64,000 nucleotides of DNA from Schizochytrium sp. TIO01 (taxonomy: Eukaryota; Sar; Bigyra; Thraustochytrida; Thraustochytriidae), in NCBI GenBank assembly GCA_004764695.1, contig SMSO01000032.1, forward strand, positions 1,386,501-1,450,500, given 5' to 3'. Made by a program: the position numbers and the translations under genes. Positions 1-9,990 of the stretch are shown piece by piece; position 1 is the stretch's first letter, and every line of letters begins with the position of its first letter. The notes beneath the pieces were generated by a model. That model was not told where the DNA came from and did no database searches. It saw only the letters and a list, made by a program, of their open reading frames with translations.

Positions 1-56
1 GTTGGCAGAACGCTCATTCATGAGTCGAAACCTCTTCCTCGTGCTTCTTGCTTTTT

Positions 57-1300
57 CACTCGAGATCAAGCTGTTTGAGCTTATCTAAATTTCGCAAATC
101 TCTCACTTGACAAGTATCAGCTTTCAGAAGGCATAGCAATCTTGCTGCATTTTAGAATGAGTTCCGAGATGAACTGTTCTCGTACATCGCTGAATGACGG
201 AAGTCAATAAAATTTGCCTTCTTGGATCTTCATTTGACTGCAGGATGCTCGAAACTCTCAGGTGACCATGCAAAATACCACGCGCGCAAATCTGATCTGA
301 AGCCCCATTGACACGTGTCTTAAACTCATCCGATAGAGAATCAAGAGATTCATAAGTGAGCGACCCACGTAAATAAAAAGTAGCAAAACTGTACTGAGAT
401 CCACCTACATCAGTAATTGAACTGTGGCCCAGGTATCTGGGAATACGAACGCCTTGCAGGTCATACAGGTTCTCATAGACTATGCTTCAAATTTGACCTG
501 CTCGAGACGCTCATCAGCATCTTCATGCTCACTGAGTTCGTTGTACTCGACCACCGCTCACTGGCCTCGAATCTCACACTCAACTGCATTACCCGTGTTG
601 CAATTAAAAAAAGTGCTTGCAGTCATAGAGATCATACCTAGTGATGAGAATGGCATGTTCTTTGTAAGAGAAGTTCCTTCCCCTTTGACACGTAGTAGCA
701 CTTCTAGATGCATTGACAGTAGGTTTTAGATCGCAGTCCCCAACCCATTTGCAATGGTCAAGAAAAATAGTATGCGCTTCTCCCTTTCGTCCTGTACGGT
801 CCGTCCCTTTTTCTATCGCGCTTTAACAATATGGTCTTTCTCTGGCATTCCAAAACTGTTGTACTTCCTTCTCCATGGGAATCATGGTATCCTGAGGCGG
901 GAACTGCGGGACTCTTAAGAAAAGAGTTGCGTGAGACCATCGGGTTGTAACAGACATGCTTCTTCAATCACAGGAACATGCTGCAGTACGGTCATAGTGA
1001 GGGTAGACAACAGCAAGCTTGCCAGAACTGACCATGTAGTTATACAACTGTCTAATTGAAGACGCAGTCCAGTGTCTCTCAGGATGGCACGGGTTTCAGT
1101 CGACGTCAAAATCACACCAACGACGTACAAACCTGTTAGGTTCTGGGTTAAGACTCTTCATTTCACCTACAAGTAAGGAATCAATCTCACCTCAGATCCT
1201 GTCTTTGATGGTTCCGACAATAGGGCCAAAGGAGGATTGCGCTGGCCTCCAGAACCTTCTTTTTCGAAGTCAAGTTTATCAGTTTTCTCTTGGAATTTGC
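57..1300 (-). pseudogene. Decayed protein-kinase-like gene (Crinkler/fungal-type kinase fold)
   Basis: Broken reading frames on the minus strand spell a kinase-like domain. An open stretch of 81 codons at 480-238 carries YENLYDLQGVRIPRYLG, then a FYLRGSLTYESLDSLS hinge-like stretch, then ARGILHGHLRVSSIL, which resembles the catalytic loop HGDLRxxNIL with the key Asp replaced by His. A shift of frame then gives NFIDFRHSAM near 211-185, matching the DFG-type segment, and the frame runs to a stop at 57. Upstream, a frameshift near 481 separates it from VKFEA, and further pieces continue to about 1130 (GLYVVGVILTS) and about 1170 (VGEMKSL, reminiscent of a nuclease-like E-x-K motif). The LQGxxIP and HGDLR pattern is known from kinase-like domains of fungi and of Crinkler-type proteins. 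Several stops and at least two frameshifts make it non-functional. The 5' limit is uncertain. Confidence 0.55.
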
Positions 1301-2250
1301 AAAAAGTAGCCAAAGGTATCCTTTAAACCCCAAGAGTGGAACTCATTGAAAGCCTACACACCAGATTCGACGCCTTCTCGGGCGCAGAGCCATCCTTACT
1401 TTTACTCCTTGATGGTGCACGTAATGACAGAATCCCAGCACAACAATTTTCCCTTTGTAATGACGAAGGGTGAATCATTCTAGATCTAGCCTGACCAACA
1501 AAACCCAGTTAGAACAGCACTGGACACTAGTTTTGCTTAAGCGTACCTTCCCGCTCTCAGCTTTTATCAGAACCCCCAAGCGATCTATCATCTGCGCAGC
1601 TTCAAAATTCTGTACTGAAAATAAAAGAATACAAAACCAGATTAGACCTCTTTTACTTTTAAAGAAAGAAAGAAATGACCCAAATGTCTTGTTTTTATCT
1701 AAGAGGTGACATCGAGTATGTCTCATGAAAAATGTCTATTACCTACACAACCAGTAGTAGTTTCTTTACTTTTGAAACGGACATTCGTCCTCCTCTCCCG
1801 AATTCAACCAACAGACCACCTCATAGTTTCCTCAGCTCGTAATCCTTCTCCAGCCTAAGAACTATCGGTCAGTCTAAAACACTTCTGGCGCAAGCAAGCG
1901 CCGAAGAAGTTTCTATTCTTAATCTTCATACTGGGTTACCTTACTAGTTGATAGTAAGTAGCCTTTAATTAGCATTTCTGGGCCTTCTTTTCTTTCTCTG
2001 TCGGGGATAGCAGCAATCTCCGAAGTCGCTTCGGATCGTCTCGCGTCTTTTGCTCGCGAGCGCTCTGGACCTTGAACCTTGGTGCAAATACAACGTCTTG
2101 TAATCATTGGCAGCTAGCAAAAAGACTGCCATTACTTGCTCCGCGCACTGTGGCTGTTTGGGACCTGACTTGTGTCAATTTGGCTAGAAGATTTTGCTTC
2201 AACTGACAACCGACGAAAGGTTTCACTGCTTATTGTGAAGATTCAAGACC
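1301..2250. other. Intergenic region upstream of legumain
   Basis: No convincing gene seen. Short open frames around 1470-1726 on both strands have no recognisable motif. The last few hundred bases before 2251 should contain the legumain promoter, but I see no clear TATA box or other element. Confidence 0.5.
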
Positions 2251-3630
2251 ATGGTGAAGAGCTCTGGAGTTGCTTTGATCACCGCAGTTTTGGCTGCTTT
2301 CACTCCTCAAGCTATAGCAGAACGTTGGGCTGTGCTTGTGTGTGGCTCTCGCGGATACTTTAACTACCGCCACCATGCCGATGTTTGCCATGCGTATCAT
2401 AGTCTGCGTGCTCGCGGAATTCCTGACGATCGAATCATTACAATGATGTATGATGATGTTGCAAGTAGTAGGCTTAACCCGTTTCCGGGTCAGCTGTTCA
2501 ATCGTCCTAACACTGACGACGGCGTTGGCTCAATTGATGTATATAAGGACTGCAAGAAAGATTACACGCGGGGACACGTTACACCTAACAACTTTCTTCA
2601 TGTGATTGAGGGCAACTCTGAATTTACCTTTGGTCGCCCGGTTCTCAATTCTACTGAAGATGATGATGTATTTATCAACTTTGTTGATCATGGCGCCCCA
2701 AACCTAGTGGCCTTTCCCACTGGTGAACTGTACGCACGTCAGCTGATGAGCACAATCGAGCGCATGCGTGAAAAGCGTATGTTCCGCAATTTGGTGTTCT
2801 ATATGGAAGCCTGTGAGTCAGGTAGTATGTTTGCAGATCTTCCTTCGGACATGAACGTCTGGGCTGTCTCGGCTGCGAACGCACATGAATCCTCGTTTGC
2901 AACCTACTGTCCTCCCAAGGGCGACCTTGTAAACGGTGTACATTTAAACACTTGCCTTGGCGACCAATTCAGTGTCAACTGGATGGAAGACACCGACGCA
3001 GAGCTTGACGGCCAGAAGGAAACTCTGATTCAACAATACACCCGTGTTCAGAACAAGACTACTAAGAGTCATGTATTAGACTTTGGAGATCTTGTTGCCA
3101 TGTCTAAAGACGAAATCGATGAGTTCCTTGGAGCACCTGCGCCTGGTGGACGTCTTCGAGTGTTGCCGCGTCTCCCGAAGGAGATGACGGACTCACAAGT
3201 GGATTCCCGCGATGTTTCGCTTGTCTCAAAGTTTTACATGTACACTCGTAACCCTACTGAAGAAAATGCGGCTCAACTTCAGGCTGAAATGCACCATCGT
3301 CGCAATGTCGACAATATCTTTAGTCAGATTGCTGTGGAGCTCCTTGATGATCCACGTGAGGTTCAACAAATGCTTGGCGCCAGTGGTGTTGAATATGCTC
3401 AAGAACATGATTGCCACCGTGCTGCTAACAACGCGTTCAAGAACGCTTGCATTGAAGATCGCTCCTGGACAGACTATTCAATCAAATACTCTGCTACTCT
3501 CCAGTCTCTCTGTGAGCGCTATTCTGGCAAGGGTACTTACAAGGTGATTGAGGCCATTCATCGTGTATGTGGTGCGGTGGCGTCTAAAAGTGAAGCTGGT
3601 ATCGCCGTGGCTACGCTTGCATTGGAGTAG
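2251..3630 (+). CDS. Legumain-like asparaginyl endopeptidase (peptidase C13)
   Basis: A 459-residue protein, close to the usual length of legumain. Legumains cleave after Asn (and Asp) in lysosomes or vacuoles and mature other proteins. The N-terminus (residues 1-23) is a signal peptide ending near AIA. The catalytic domain starts ERWAVLVCGSRGYFNYRHHADVCHAY, the hallmark of the family. The catalytic His is His147 in NFVDHGAPN and the nucleophile Cys188 in MEACESGSMF. The C-terminal part (about 330-459) corresponds to the legumain stabilisation/pro-domain, with paired Cys around 406-443. Two NxS/T sites are visible (Asn133, Asn268). The start is the first ATG after the signal-peptide frame opens and sits in a favourable context (gaccATGg). 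The missing C-terminal membrane anchor and the legumain-type pro-domain argue against the related GPI8 transamidase. It converges on the WASP gene with a 237-bp gap. Confidence 0.95.
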   Translation: MVKSSGVALITAVLAAFTPQAIAERWAVLVCGSRGYFNYRHHADVCHAYHSLRARGIPDDRIITMMYDDVASSRLNPFPGQLFNRPNTDDGVGSIDVYKDCKKDYTRGHVTPNNFLHVIEGNSEFTFGRPVLNSTEDDDVFINFVDHGAPNLVAFPTGELYARQLMSTIERMREKRMFRNLVFYMEACESGSMFADLPSDMNVWAVSAANAHESSFATYCPPKGDLVNGVHLNTCLGDQFSVNWMEDTDAELDGQKETLIQQYTRVQNKTTKSHVLDFGDLVAMSKDEIDEFLGAPAPGGRLRVLPRLPKEMTDSQVDSRDVSLVSKFYMYTRNPTEENAAQLQAEMHHRRNVDNIFSQIAVELLDDPREVQQMLGASGVEYAQEHDCHRAANNAFKNACIEDRSWTDYSIKYSATLQSLCERYSGKGTYKVIEAIHRVCGAVASKSEAGIAVATLALE

Positions 3631-3867
3631 ATTTGACCGCACAAATGATTTTCTTGAGGCCTTGATTTCTTCTTCAACAATCCCCGCCATGATACATTTC
3701 AAAAGAATCAAAATTCAAATTTAAATGACATAAATCAGATTATGTAAGTCAAATGAAAGTTTGGAGAGCTATAATTGATCAATCTACTTCATTATAATTG
3801 CAGATTTGAGTAGAAATAGTTTGCTTGTTAATCACATTGCATCACGGCTTACTCTTAAACAAAGTTT

Positions 3868-5970
3868 TTAATGCCAATCATCGTCAGAAGCGTCATCAAC
3901 TCCAGCGTGCTGCTCCTCTTGAGTAATTTGCTTACGCCGTTCAAGTACACAAGACTTAAGCATGTCTAATAGCGAGTCCTGCGCATTTTGATTTTTACCA
4001 TCAAGATCAGGTAAAGACTCAACTTCGCTGTTATGACGTAAACGAACGATCCCGGCTTCAATTTCACTAAGAAACGCTGGACGAAACTTAGCTGTTTGTG
4101 TTTTCGGAGGTGGGGGTTTAGATTTTCGAAGCTTGACTTGCCCCAGTGCAATGTCCTGCAGGAAAGCAGGTTGAGGTTTGTCATCAATTGACCTGGAAGA
4201 AACTCCGCCCCTTTCAGAAAAGGAAGGCTTAATACTGATATCTTGACCTGCTTCTTTCTGCTCAGTCTCATTATTAAACTTCCTCATAATTGTATTTTGA
4301 CGTAGTGGCGGCGGTGGTTTGACAGTGGATATGGGCGTTGGCTTTGGGTGGGGTACAGGTGGTTTGGGGTAGCCTGTTTTAACCGGTTGCTGAGTTGTGG
4401 ATACCTTGCCTTCCGTGTTATTCTGAAAGCTTTCATTTGTTTTCTTTAGCAATGGTCTTGGGGGGCGAAGCGGTGGATTACTTTGTGAGTCTATTTCTCT
4501 CCCTTGAAAAGCTTGCTCAGCTACATGCGGAGGTGGTGGGGGTGGTTGTTCTAGAGGTGTTGAGGGCAATTCATCCGGTGGGGGTGGAGGAGGCGGAATT
4601 GATCCTAATTCGTCTTGCCACTGTTTCGGTCCTGAAAATGGCGATACATCTTTCATTTCATGACTTGATTTCCCCTCAGTTATATCTGAGGAGTGGTTAC
4701 TCCTATTCTTAGTTGGGCGTCTCCTTGAATCTGAGTGGGTAGTTCTATTGCTATTTGGTGATTGAGAACGTATGGGCAGTTTTGTATCTGTCTTCTTTCT
4801 ATTTACCACCATTGGGTTCATATGCAACTCAATAGGCTCGAGGTCGTTCTCTGATTCTTTACTTAAAGATTTAATGCTCGCATCACAAACATCTGACCGA
4901 GGGTTCATAAAGAAAATTTGTTCTCTTTGTTGTTGCAGACGAATCTGTTCAGCAACGAACTCTTGCGACGTCGTGGGGCCACGAGAGGGATACTTTGCAT
5001 TCTCATGTAACACTTTCGAGTAAGTCTGCGACACGGTACGTTTCCTAGTCTCTAATCCAGCACATTTGACTGCTTCTCGAATACGGGCTTTCATTTTGGG
5101 ATCAGCTAGATCCTGACTTGTAAGTCCAGCTTGCTGAAAGAGAGTTCTCCACTCTGGCGAAATGTTGGTAAAGTCTAAGGATCCATCTTGGTTAACTCCA
5201 ACATGAATATTACGCACAATACTCGTCACATGACTAATCTGTCGAGGTTCCTCGTGATTACTGGCTGGGGCGGCTCTAATGGGAACAGTGGATGCCTTGA
5301 ACGACGGTTGGCTTTTCGTTGGCTTCTGTGGTGTTTGCTGCTCCATGTTTTTAGATTTGTGCGATTTATTAGAAGATCTTTTGGTGAAGAATGAAGATAG
5401 AGTCCGGGACGAGCCTTTACGTTCACTCGGCTCACGAGTCTTCCTGGTTCGCATAGATCTTGAGGTTTGTTTTGGTGCAGGGGCCATTCCAGGTGATGGT
5501 TTGAGGCATTCACTCTTTACCTTTGCTCCATGTTTTGAGCGAGGTAAGAGACCTATCACTTTATAGTAAAACCGTTTAGCTTCCTCTCCGTTGGCAAAAT
5601 TGATTCCAGCAACACAATCATCCAGTTCGAAAGCGTGAAAAGTTGGCTCCAGTTCAAGATACTCGAGATTTAAGTAAGTTTCGAATTGGAATCGCAACAC
5701 GTGTCCGACAACATCATATATTTGAATCAAACACGTATCCATATCACGATCAACTACAAACACGACTGCACCAGCTACTCTAGTGTACACCCAGCCATCT
5801 TTGCACTGCAGGATATCTGGAAACTGGTTAACGATTGGGGAATGTTTACCAGCGAGAATATCCTTCGAAGGACTCGAAAGGAAGAGCTGTCCAATTGCCC
5901 CGCCCACGATGGTGCGGTGCGGGCCCACATTGCGACCAAGTTCTGCAAGTTCTTGCTTGGAGAGCGACAT
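3868..5970 (-). CDS. WASP/N-WASP-like Arp2/3 activator
   Basis: A 700-residue protein with the complete WASP order. Residues about 40-145 form a WH1/EVH1 domain (FPDILQCKDGWVY, IQIYDVVGH, FHAFELDD, GINFANGEEAKRFY). Residues about 246-302 form a CRIB/GTPase-binding region (ISHVTSIVRNIHVG, DFTNISPEWRTLFQQAGL), the site where Cdc42/Rac would relieve autoinhibition. A proline-rich segment at 459-565 has runs of six or seven Pro, suited to profilin and SH3 binding. Two WH2 actin-binding motifs follow (PAFLQDIALGQVKLRK near 601-616; PAFLSEIEAGIVRLR near 631-645). Next come a central helix (DSLLDMLKSCVLERRK, 665-680) and an acidic tail with the penultimate Trp699 (DDASDDDWH) that contacts Arp2/3. 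The ATG at 5970 is used; a GTG one codon upstream is in frame but unlikely. The gene is uninterrupted and diverges from the methyltransferase gene. Confidence 0.94.
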   Translation of the reverse strand: MSLSKQELAELGRNVGPHRTIVGGAIGQLFLSSPSKDILAGKHSPIVNQFPDILQCKDGWVYTRVAGAVVFVVDRDMDTCLIQIYDVVGHVLRFQFETYLNLEYLELEPTFHAFELDDCVAGINFANGEEAKRFYYKVIGLLPRSKHGAKVKSECLKPSPGMAPAPKQTSRSMRTRKTREPSERKGSSRTLSSFFTKRSSNKSHKSKNMEQQTPQKPTKSQPSFKASTVPIRAAPASNHEEPRQISHVTSIVRNIHVGVNQDGSLDFTNISPEWRTLFQQAGLTSQDLADPKMKARIREAVKCAGLETRKRTVSQTYSKVLHENAKYPSRGPTTSQEFVAEQIRLQQQREQIFFMNPRSDVCDASIKSLSKESENDLEPIELHMNPMVVNRKKTDTKLPIRSQSPNSNRTTHSDSRRRPTKNRSNHSSDITEGKSSHEMKDVSPFSGPKQWQDELGSIPPPPPPPDELPSTPLEQPPPPPPHVAEQAFQGREIDSQSNPPLRPPRPLLKKTNESFQNNTEGKVSTTQQPVKTGYPKPPVPHPKPTPISTVKPPPPLRQNTIMRKFNNETEQKEAGQDISIKPSFSERGGVSSRSIDDKPQPAFLQDIALGQVKLRKSKPPPPKTQTAKFRPAFLSEIEAGIVRLRHNSEVESLPDLDGKNQNAQDSLLDMLKSCVLERRKQITQEEQHAGVDDASDDDWH

Positions 5971-6588
5971 CACACATTGACGCTGTGCAGGGAGTAGAGC
6001 GGAGTAGCCAGCAACCTACTCAACTCCTTCGTCGCTTTTGCAAATTCTATATGAATTTACATATATAGCCGGGCAGGAAAGGCTCTTCTACGGGAACACC
6101 ACTGATCTTCACGCTTAATCGCCTGAGGCCTTCCACTGAGAGCCTAAAATTTTTAATCCTTAGCAAGATTATCAAGAGCGTGCAATTGCAAGCGTCCAAG
6201 ATGCACTTGTTGTAGTATGCCAGAAGTTCCGTTGAGAACGCTTACTCGTATCGCCCTGGTTAGCTCAATGTCTATCAATAGTCCTACTCCCTTAGCCAAG
6301 CAAAAGATCTCGGTCGTAGCGCGACGTATATTTAATTTAATTTAATTTATTTTATTCCTTTTCTTCAAAACTTTATTTTGACTCTTCTTGCTTTTCCATT
6401 TGCATCAATTATCCTTGATCACTGGTTTCCCATCGTTTTATGTTTCATCCCTGAAACGCCTTGCGGAGCCCTGTTCTTGTTCGTGCACATACACGAGTTA
6501 GCACTCCCCGCGCTGGTGTGAGGGATCTCGAGACAAACCCGTTTGTGGTCTATCATACGCCACTGAGACAGGAGCAGTGTAGAAGAGA
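5971..6588. promoter_or_regulatory. Divergent promoter region between WASP and methyltransferase genes
   Basis: These 618 bp separate two genes read in opposite directions, so they must hold both 5' flanks. A TATATA-containing stretch lies near 6058-6068, about 90 bp upstream of the WASP start. A short (TTTAA)n run lies at about 6331-6353. No open frame here is convincing. Exact transcription starts cannot be read from the sequence. Confidence 0.4.
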
Positions 6589-7467
6589 ATGAGCGATCAA
6601 CAAGCAACAACTAGTGCTACTGAGGCAGAAAAATGGCAAGATAAATCCCAGGGCATGGAGGAAGGTGCCACTGTTGTGAATGCAGCAGAGGAAGATGTCG
6701 AGGACGAGGAGGATGATTACATGGCTGGGGGTCTAGAGTTTGTATTCCAAGATTGGCTTGACCCGCAGACATTCACGTGTCACTCGGCAGACACATTCTC
6801 TCTACTTGATGTGGAAGTACAGCAGGGCACGTTTTGCCACACCAAGGAGAACGATCAAACAGGGGCTGTCGTATGGGACGATGCTGTGATGCTAGCCCGT
6901 CATATGGTGAACAAATTCGGAAAGGAGCTGCAAGGCCAGCGGGTGGTCGATCTGGGTGCGGGAACCGGATTTCTTGGCCTTACAGTAGCCCGGGGCTGCG
7001 GAGCGAATGTGGCTATCACAGATCGTGACGTTATGAAAGATCTTATTGAACGCAATATTGATTTAAACAAAGACGGTATTACACAACAGGGCGGAAATGC
7101 CAGCTTTTTTGACCATTCATGGGGCGAAGATCTTGATCCAGAGATGGCTAAAATGTTACCTTTTCACGTCGTGTTGTGCAGTGGATGCATTTACCACGAG
7201 GAAGCAAATCCAGCTCTTTTGAAATCCTTAAGGGTATTGTCAGGCTGTACTGGTGACATTTATGTTGCGATTGACTTTCGATTTGATGTGACTATTCAAG
7301 CTGAAGACGAACAATATGCTGCACCTGTGGTTGCCTCATTCCTAGAACAAGCTCAAGAAGCTGGCCTTGACCTCCAGGAGTTGAGTGCAGAAGGTGGTGA
7401 GCTTGTGCTGGAGCCTTCCCAGGTGAAAAAATCGGTAAAGATTTTTAAAGGTCACTTTATTAACTGA
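6589..7467 (+). CDS. METTL21-family (class I, SAM-dependent) lysine methyltransferase-like protein
   Basis: A 292-residue protein of the Methyltransf_16 group, which in characterised members methylates lysines of chaperones, VCP or elongation factors in the cytosol. The SAM-binding motif I is VVDLGAGTGFLGL (residues 119-131), followed by the second strand NVAITDRD (140-147) whose acidic residue would bind the ribose. The typical upstream signature is GAVVWDDAVMLARHM (92-106), with the conserved Trp96. The post-I strand is HVVLCSGCIYHEEANPALLKSL (193-214), at the place where family members have a D/S-x-x-Y motif. Residues 1-47 form a low-complexity acidic extension outside the domain. The substrate cannot be told from sequence. 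The first in-frame ATG is used. Its 3' end converges on the secreted glycoprotein gene. Confidence 0.9.
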   Translation: MSDQQATTSATEAEKWQDKSQGMEEGATVVNAAEEDVEDEEDDYMAGGLEFVFQDWLDPQTFTCHSADTFSLLDVEVQQGTFCHTKENDQTGAVVWDDAVMLARHMVNKFGKELQGQRVVDLGAGTGFLGLTVARGCGANVAITDRDVMKDLIERNIDLNKDGITQQGGNASFFDHSWGEDLDPEMAKMLPFHVVLCSGCIYHEEANPALLKSLRVLSGCTGDIYVAIDFRFDVTIQAEDEQYAAPVVASFLEQAQEAGLDLQELSAEGGELVLEPSQVKKSVKIFKGHFIN

Positions 7468-7938
7468 GTAATTTTCTTGGAAATATAGATAGAGTGCCAT
7501 GTCGACATCTACTCATTACGTTCTTTGAATTTGTACAACTGCAATAAGAGGTACTATCACGGTACAGAGATTAGCCAAGCTGTAATTCATTAGCCACATC
7601 TGTTTGCAAAGAGAATTGAAATGTTATAATTATATGAATGCTGTATGATCTATGAGGATAAGTGGGTGCTGAGTCGATCTATTCTTGCGAGGACGGCGGG
7701 GGATGGGGGGGGGGTTGCAGACTCTCCTACGACATAACAGAGCAGAACATTGAACAGGAGGAAATGTGACAATTGAAAAATAATGATTACTGAGATGTAT
7801 CTACCAAACAGTGCATGGTCAGGCCTGTGAAGGTCGGTGTCCAAGATACTAAAGGACGCAAATGTTTTCAGACGCTATGTCTCGGGTATTTCCCCTCTTT
7901 TATTCTTTTTTTTTTAAAACAATCAGGCTTTTCGATGT
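7468..7938. other. Convergent intergenic spacer with a G-rich run
   Basis: These 471 bp lie between two 3' ends. A strongly G-rich stretch at about 7695-7714 (G5, then G10) could form a quadruplex on the plus strand. A poly-T run at about 7906-7915 lies just beyond the stop of the minus-strand gene. No gene is visible. Confidence 0.5.
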
Positions 7939-9739
7939 TTATTCGTCACTGCACGACACAGCATCAGCGCGACACTGCGTCTTACACGCCTTGTATTCAG
8001 TACGGCTGAGAAGGCTGGAGCAGCTTTCTTCAATGCAGGTGTCCACCTCAATTTTGCATGTAAGAGCAGCTTCAAGCTTGTCAGCGCACGTTCCGAGGCT
8101 ATCAGCATTCTCGCTCAGACAAGATATACATTCCTCAGCAGTAGTGCTGTTGAAGCTCCTACGCATGTCACAGACACTGCAGGTTTCTACAATCTCCGTA
8201 GCACAAGTAGAGTTCACACCAGGGATCTTTACCTTGTTATGCTTTCCAAGATGACGCCCTTTGCCATGACCGCTGCCGGTAGAGTTGTGGCTGCCTGTGA
8301 AATTATGGTGTCCCCCCAAATTGGAGGAATCATCGTCATCAACAGTTTGATTACCATGTCCTCCAAACTTGCCAAGGTTACGGCCCTTGCCATGGCCAGG
8401 GCTAGTGGTAGAGTTGTGGCCTTCAGTAGCGTTATGGTAGTGATCAGGCAGATCGGTGGCGTTGTGAGTCATGTTGAAACCATGATGAGCATCGCCATTG
8501 TTACGAAGGTGGCGCCCCTTGCCATGTCCATGGCCAGTTGAGTTGTGGCTTCCGGTATAGTTGTGGCTTCCGGTGTAGTTGTGGTCAGGCAGGACGGTGG
8601 CGTTGGGGTAGTGGTCAGGCAGATCGGTAGCGTTATGGGTCATGTTGAAACCATGGTGAGCACCGCCATTGTTACGAAGGTGGCGCCCCTTGCCATGTCC
8701 ATGGCCAGTTGAGTTGTGGCTGCCAGTAAAGTTGTGGCTGCCAGTGAAGTTGTGGCCCTCAGTAGCGTTGTGGTAATGATCAGGCAGATCGGTAGCGTTG
8801 TGAGTCATGTTGAAACCATGGTGAGCACCGCCATTGTTACGAAGGTGGCGTCCCTTGCCATGTCCATGGCCAGTTGAGTTGTGGCTGCCAGTAAAGTTGT
8901 GGCTGCCAGTGAAGTTGTGGCTGCCAGTGAAGTTGTGGCTGCCAGTGAAGTTGTGGCTGCCAGTGAAGTTGTGGCTGCCAGTGAAGTTGTGGTAATGATC
9001 AGGCAGATCAGTGGCATTATGAGTCATATTGAAACCGTGGTGAGCACCGCCATTTTTACGAAGGTGACGACCATAGTTAGAATCGGAGCCATGACCATTG
9101 GAGCTTCCTCCATGGCCTCCATCTTGGCTACCATTGTCCAACGACGTACAAGAAGTAGCATTTGCACGACACTCACTTTTGCACATGGCAAGCTGCACAC
9201 CGTCAAAGCCCAGACACAAAGTGTCAACACAGTCTGCAAGCTCAGTCGCACACGAAAGCTTGTCAACAAGGGCGTCAGTGCAGCCAGCAAGGCTGTCTGC
9301 ATTCTCCAAGAGGCATTCAAGGCAGGTTGCTGCATTAGTTGAGTTCATATCCTTGACCTCGCAAGTTTCACATGTATCAATTATCTCTTGGGCGCAAGTA
9401 GTGTTAACTCCAGATGGAACATGGCCTCCAATTGTTTTGTTAGGGCACGATGTTGCATTCTGGTAGCACTCTTGAGCACACGAGAGGACTCGACCGTTGC
9501 CGGGGAGACTCTTGCAGCTCTCTTCCATACATGTTTCGACCTCTACGAAACACTCGACCTCGGCAAGCTGATCTTCAACACAGTCGCCGAGGTCATCAAT
9601 ATTATTTTCGAGACAGTCTACGCAATCCTCCCAGTTAGTCAGATTTGCGTAATGGTGGAAGGTGCAGACATCACCACAAACCTCTTCGACAAGCTCAATG
9701 CAGGTGTTATTTCCAGTTGAAGGCATACCAGAGCCGTGG

Positions 9740-9770
<31 letters not shown>

Positions 9771-9990
9771 CGTGGCCAGAGCTTGGGCCTCCAAAGTTGT
9801 TGCCTCCATTATTACCTCCTGTATTTCCATTCGAAGGAGTGGAACCTCCAAAGTTGTTGCCTCCGTGCTGCTGATTACCACCATCATTGGTAGGGCCGGA
9901 GGATTGGAATCCACCGCTTGACCGAGCTTCTGCTGAGCTCGCAGCACTTGCTGCAAGGACCGCCAAGGCCCACAAGGTCTTGATTTGCAT
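7939..9990 (-). CDS. Large secreted cysteine-rich, Asn/His-rich repeat glycoprotein with three 12-Cys modules
   Basis: A 683-residue protein of unrecognised family. Residues 1-23 are a clear signal peptide (MQIKTLWALAVLAASAASSA). Residues 24-92 are Gly/Asn/Ser-rich, ending in a GS repeat. Two cysteine modules follow (Cys97-Cys182 and Cys199-Cys281) and a third closes the protein (Cys596-Cys680); each has 12 Cys with nearly fixed spacing and begins right after an NxT sequon. Between them, residues 308-582 are tandem repeats of about 55-73 residues starting RHLR(K/N)NGGAHHGFNMTHNATD, with nested HNFTGS units. The repeat region is packed with NxS/T sites, implying dense N-glycosylation, and is rich in His. 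There is no membrane segment or GPI signal, so a secreted, wall or extracellular-matrix role is inferred. The ATG at 9990 is chosen because the signal peptide begins there; an upstream in-frame TTG is not needed. Confidence 0.87.
8245..9069 (-). repeat. Coding tandem repeats (four RHLR-led units) in the glycoprotein gene
   Basis: Units begin at residues 308, 381, 436 and 493 with RHLR followed by K/N and NG, then AHHGFNMTHNATDLPDHY, and end in STGHGHGKG or a variant. The unit copies are very similar at the DNA level, suggesting recent expansion or gene conversion. A degenerate fifth stretch runs to RHLGKH at residue 579. Confidence 0.9.
8878..8988 (-). repeat. 18-bp coding minisatellite (HNFTGS)n
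   Basis: Six head-to-tail copies of an 18-bp unit encode HNFTGS (residues 335-370), each with an NFT glycosylation sequon, followed by a diverged HNSTG copy. Shorter versions of the same array recur inside the other large repeats. Confidence 0.92.

Noticed and set aside
5971-5973. GTG as start of the WASP gene
   Set aside because: An ATG follows directly. Non-ATG starts are unusual in eukaryotic nuclear genes.
8878-8988. Regular 18-bp repeats as a CRISPR array
   Set aside because: There are no spacers; the repeats are contiguous and encode HNFTGS within a large gene.
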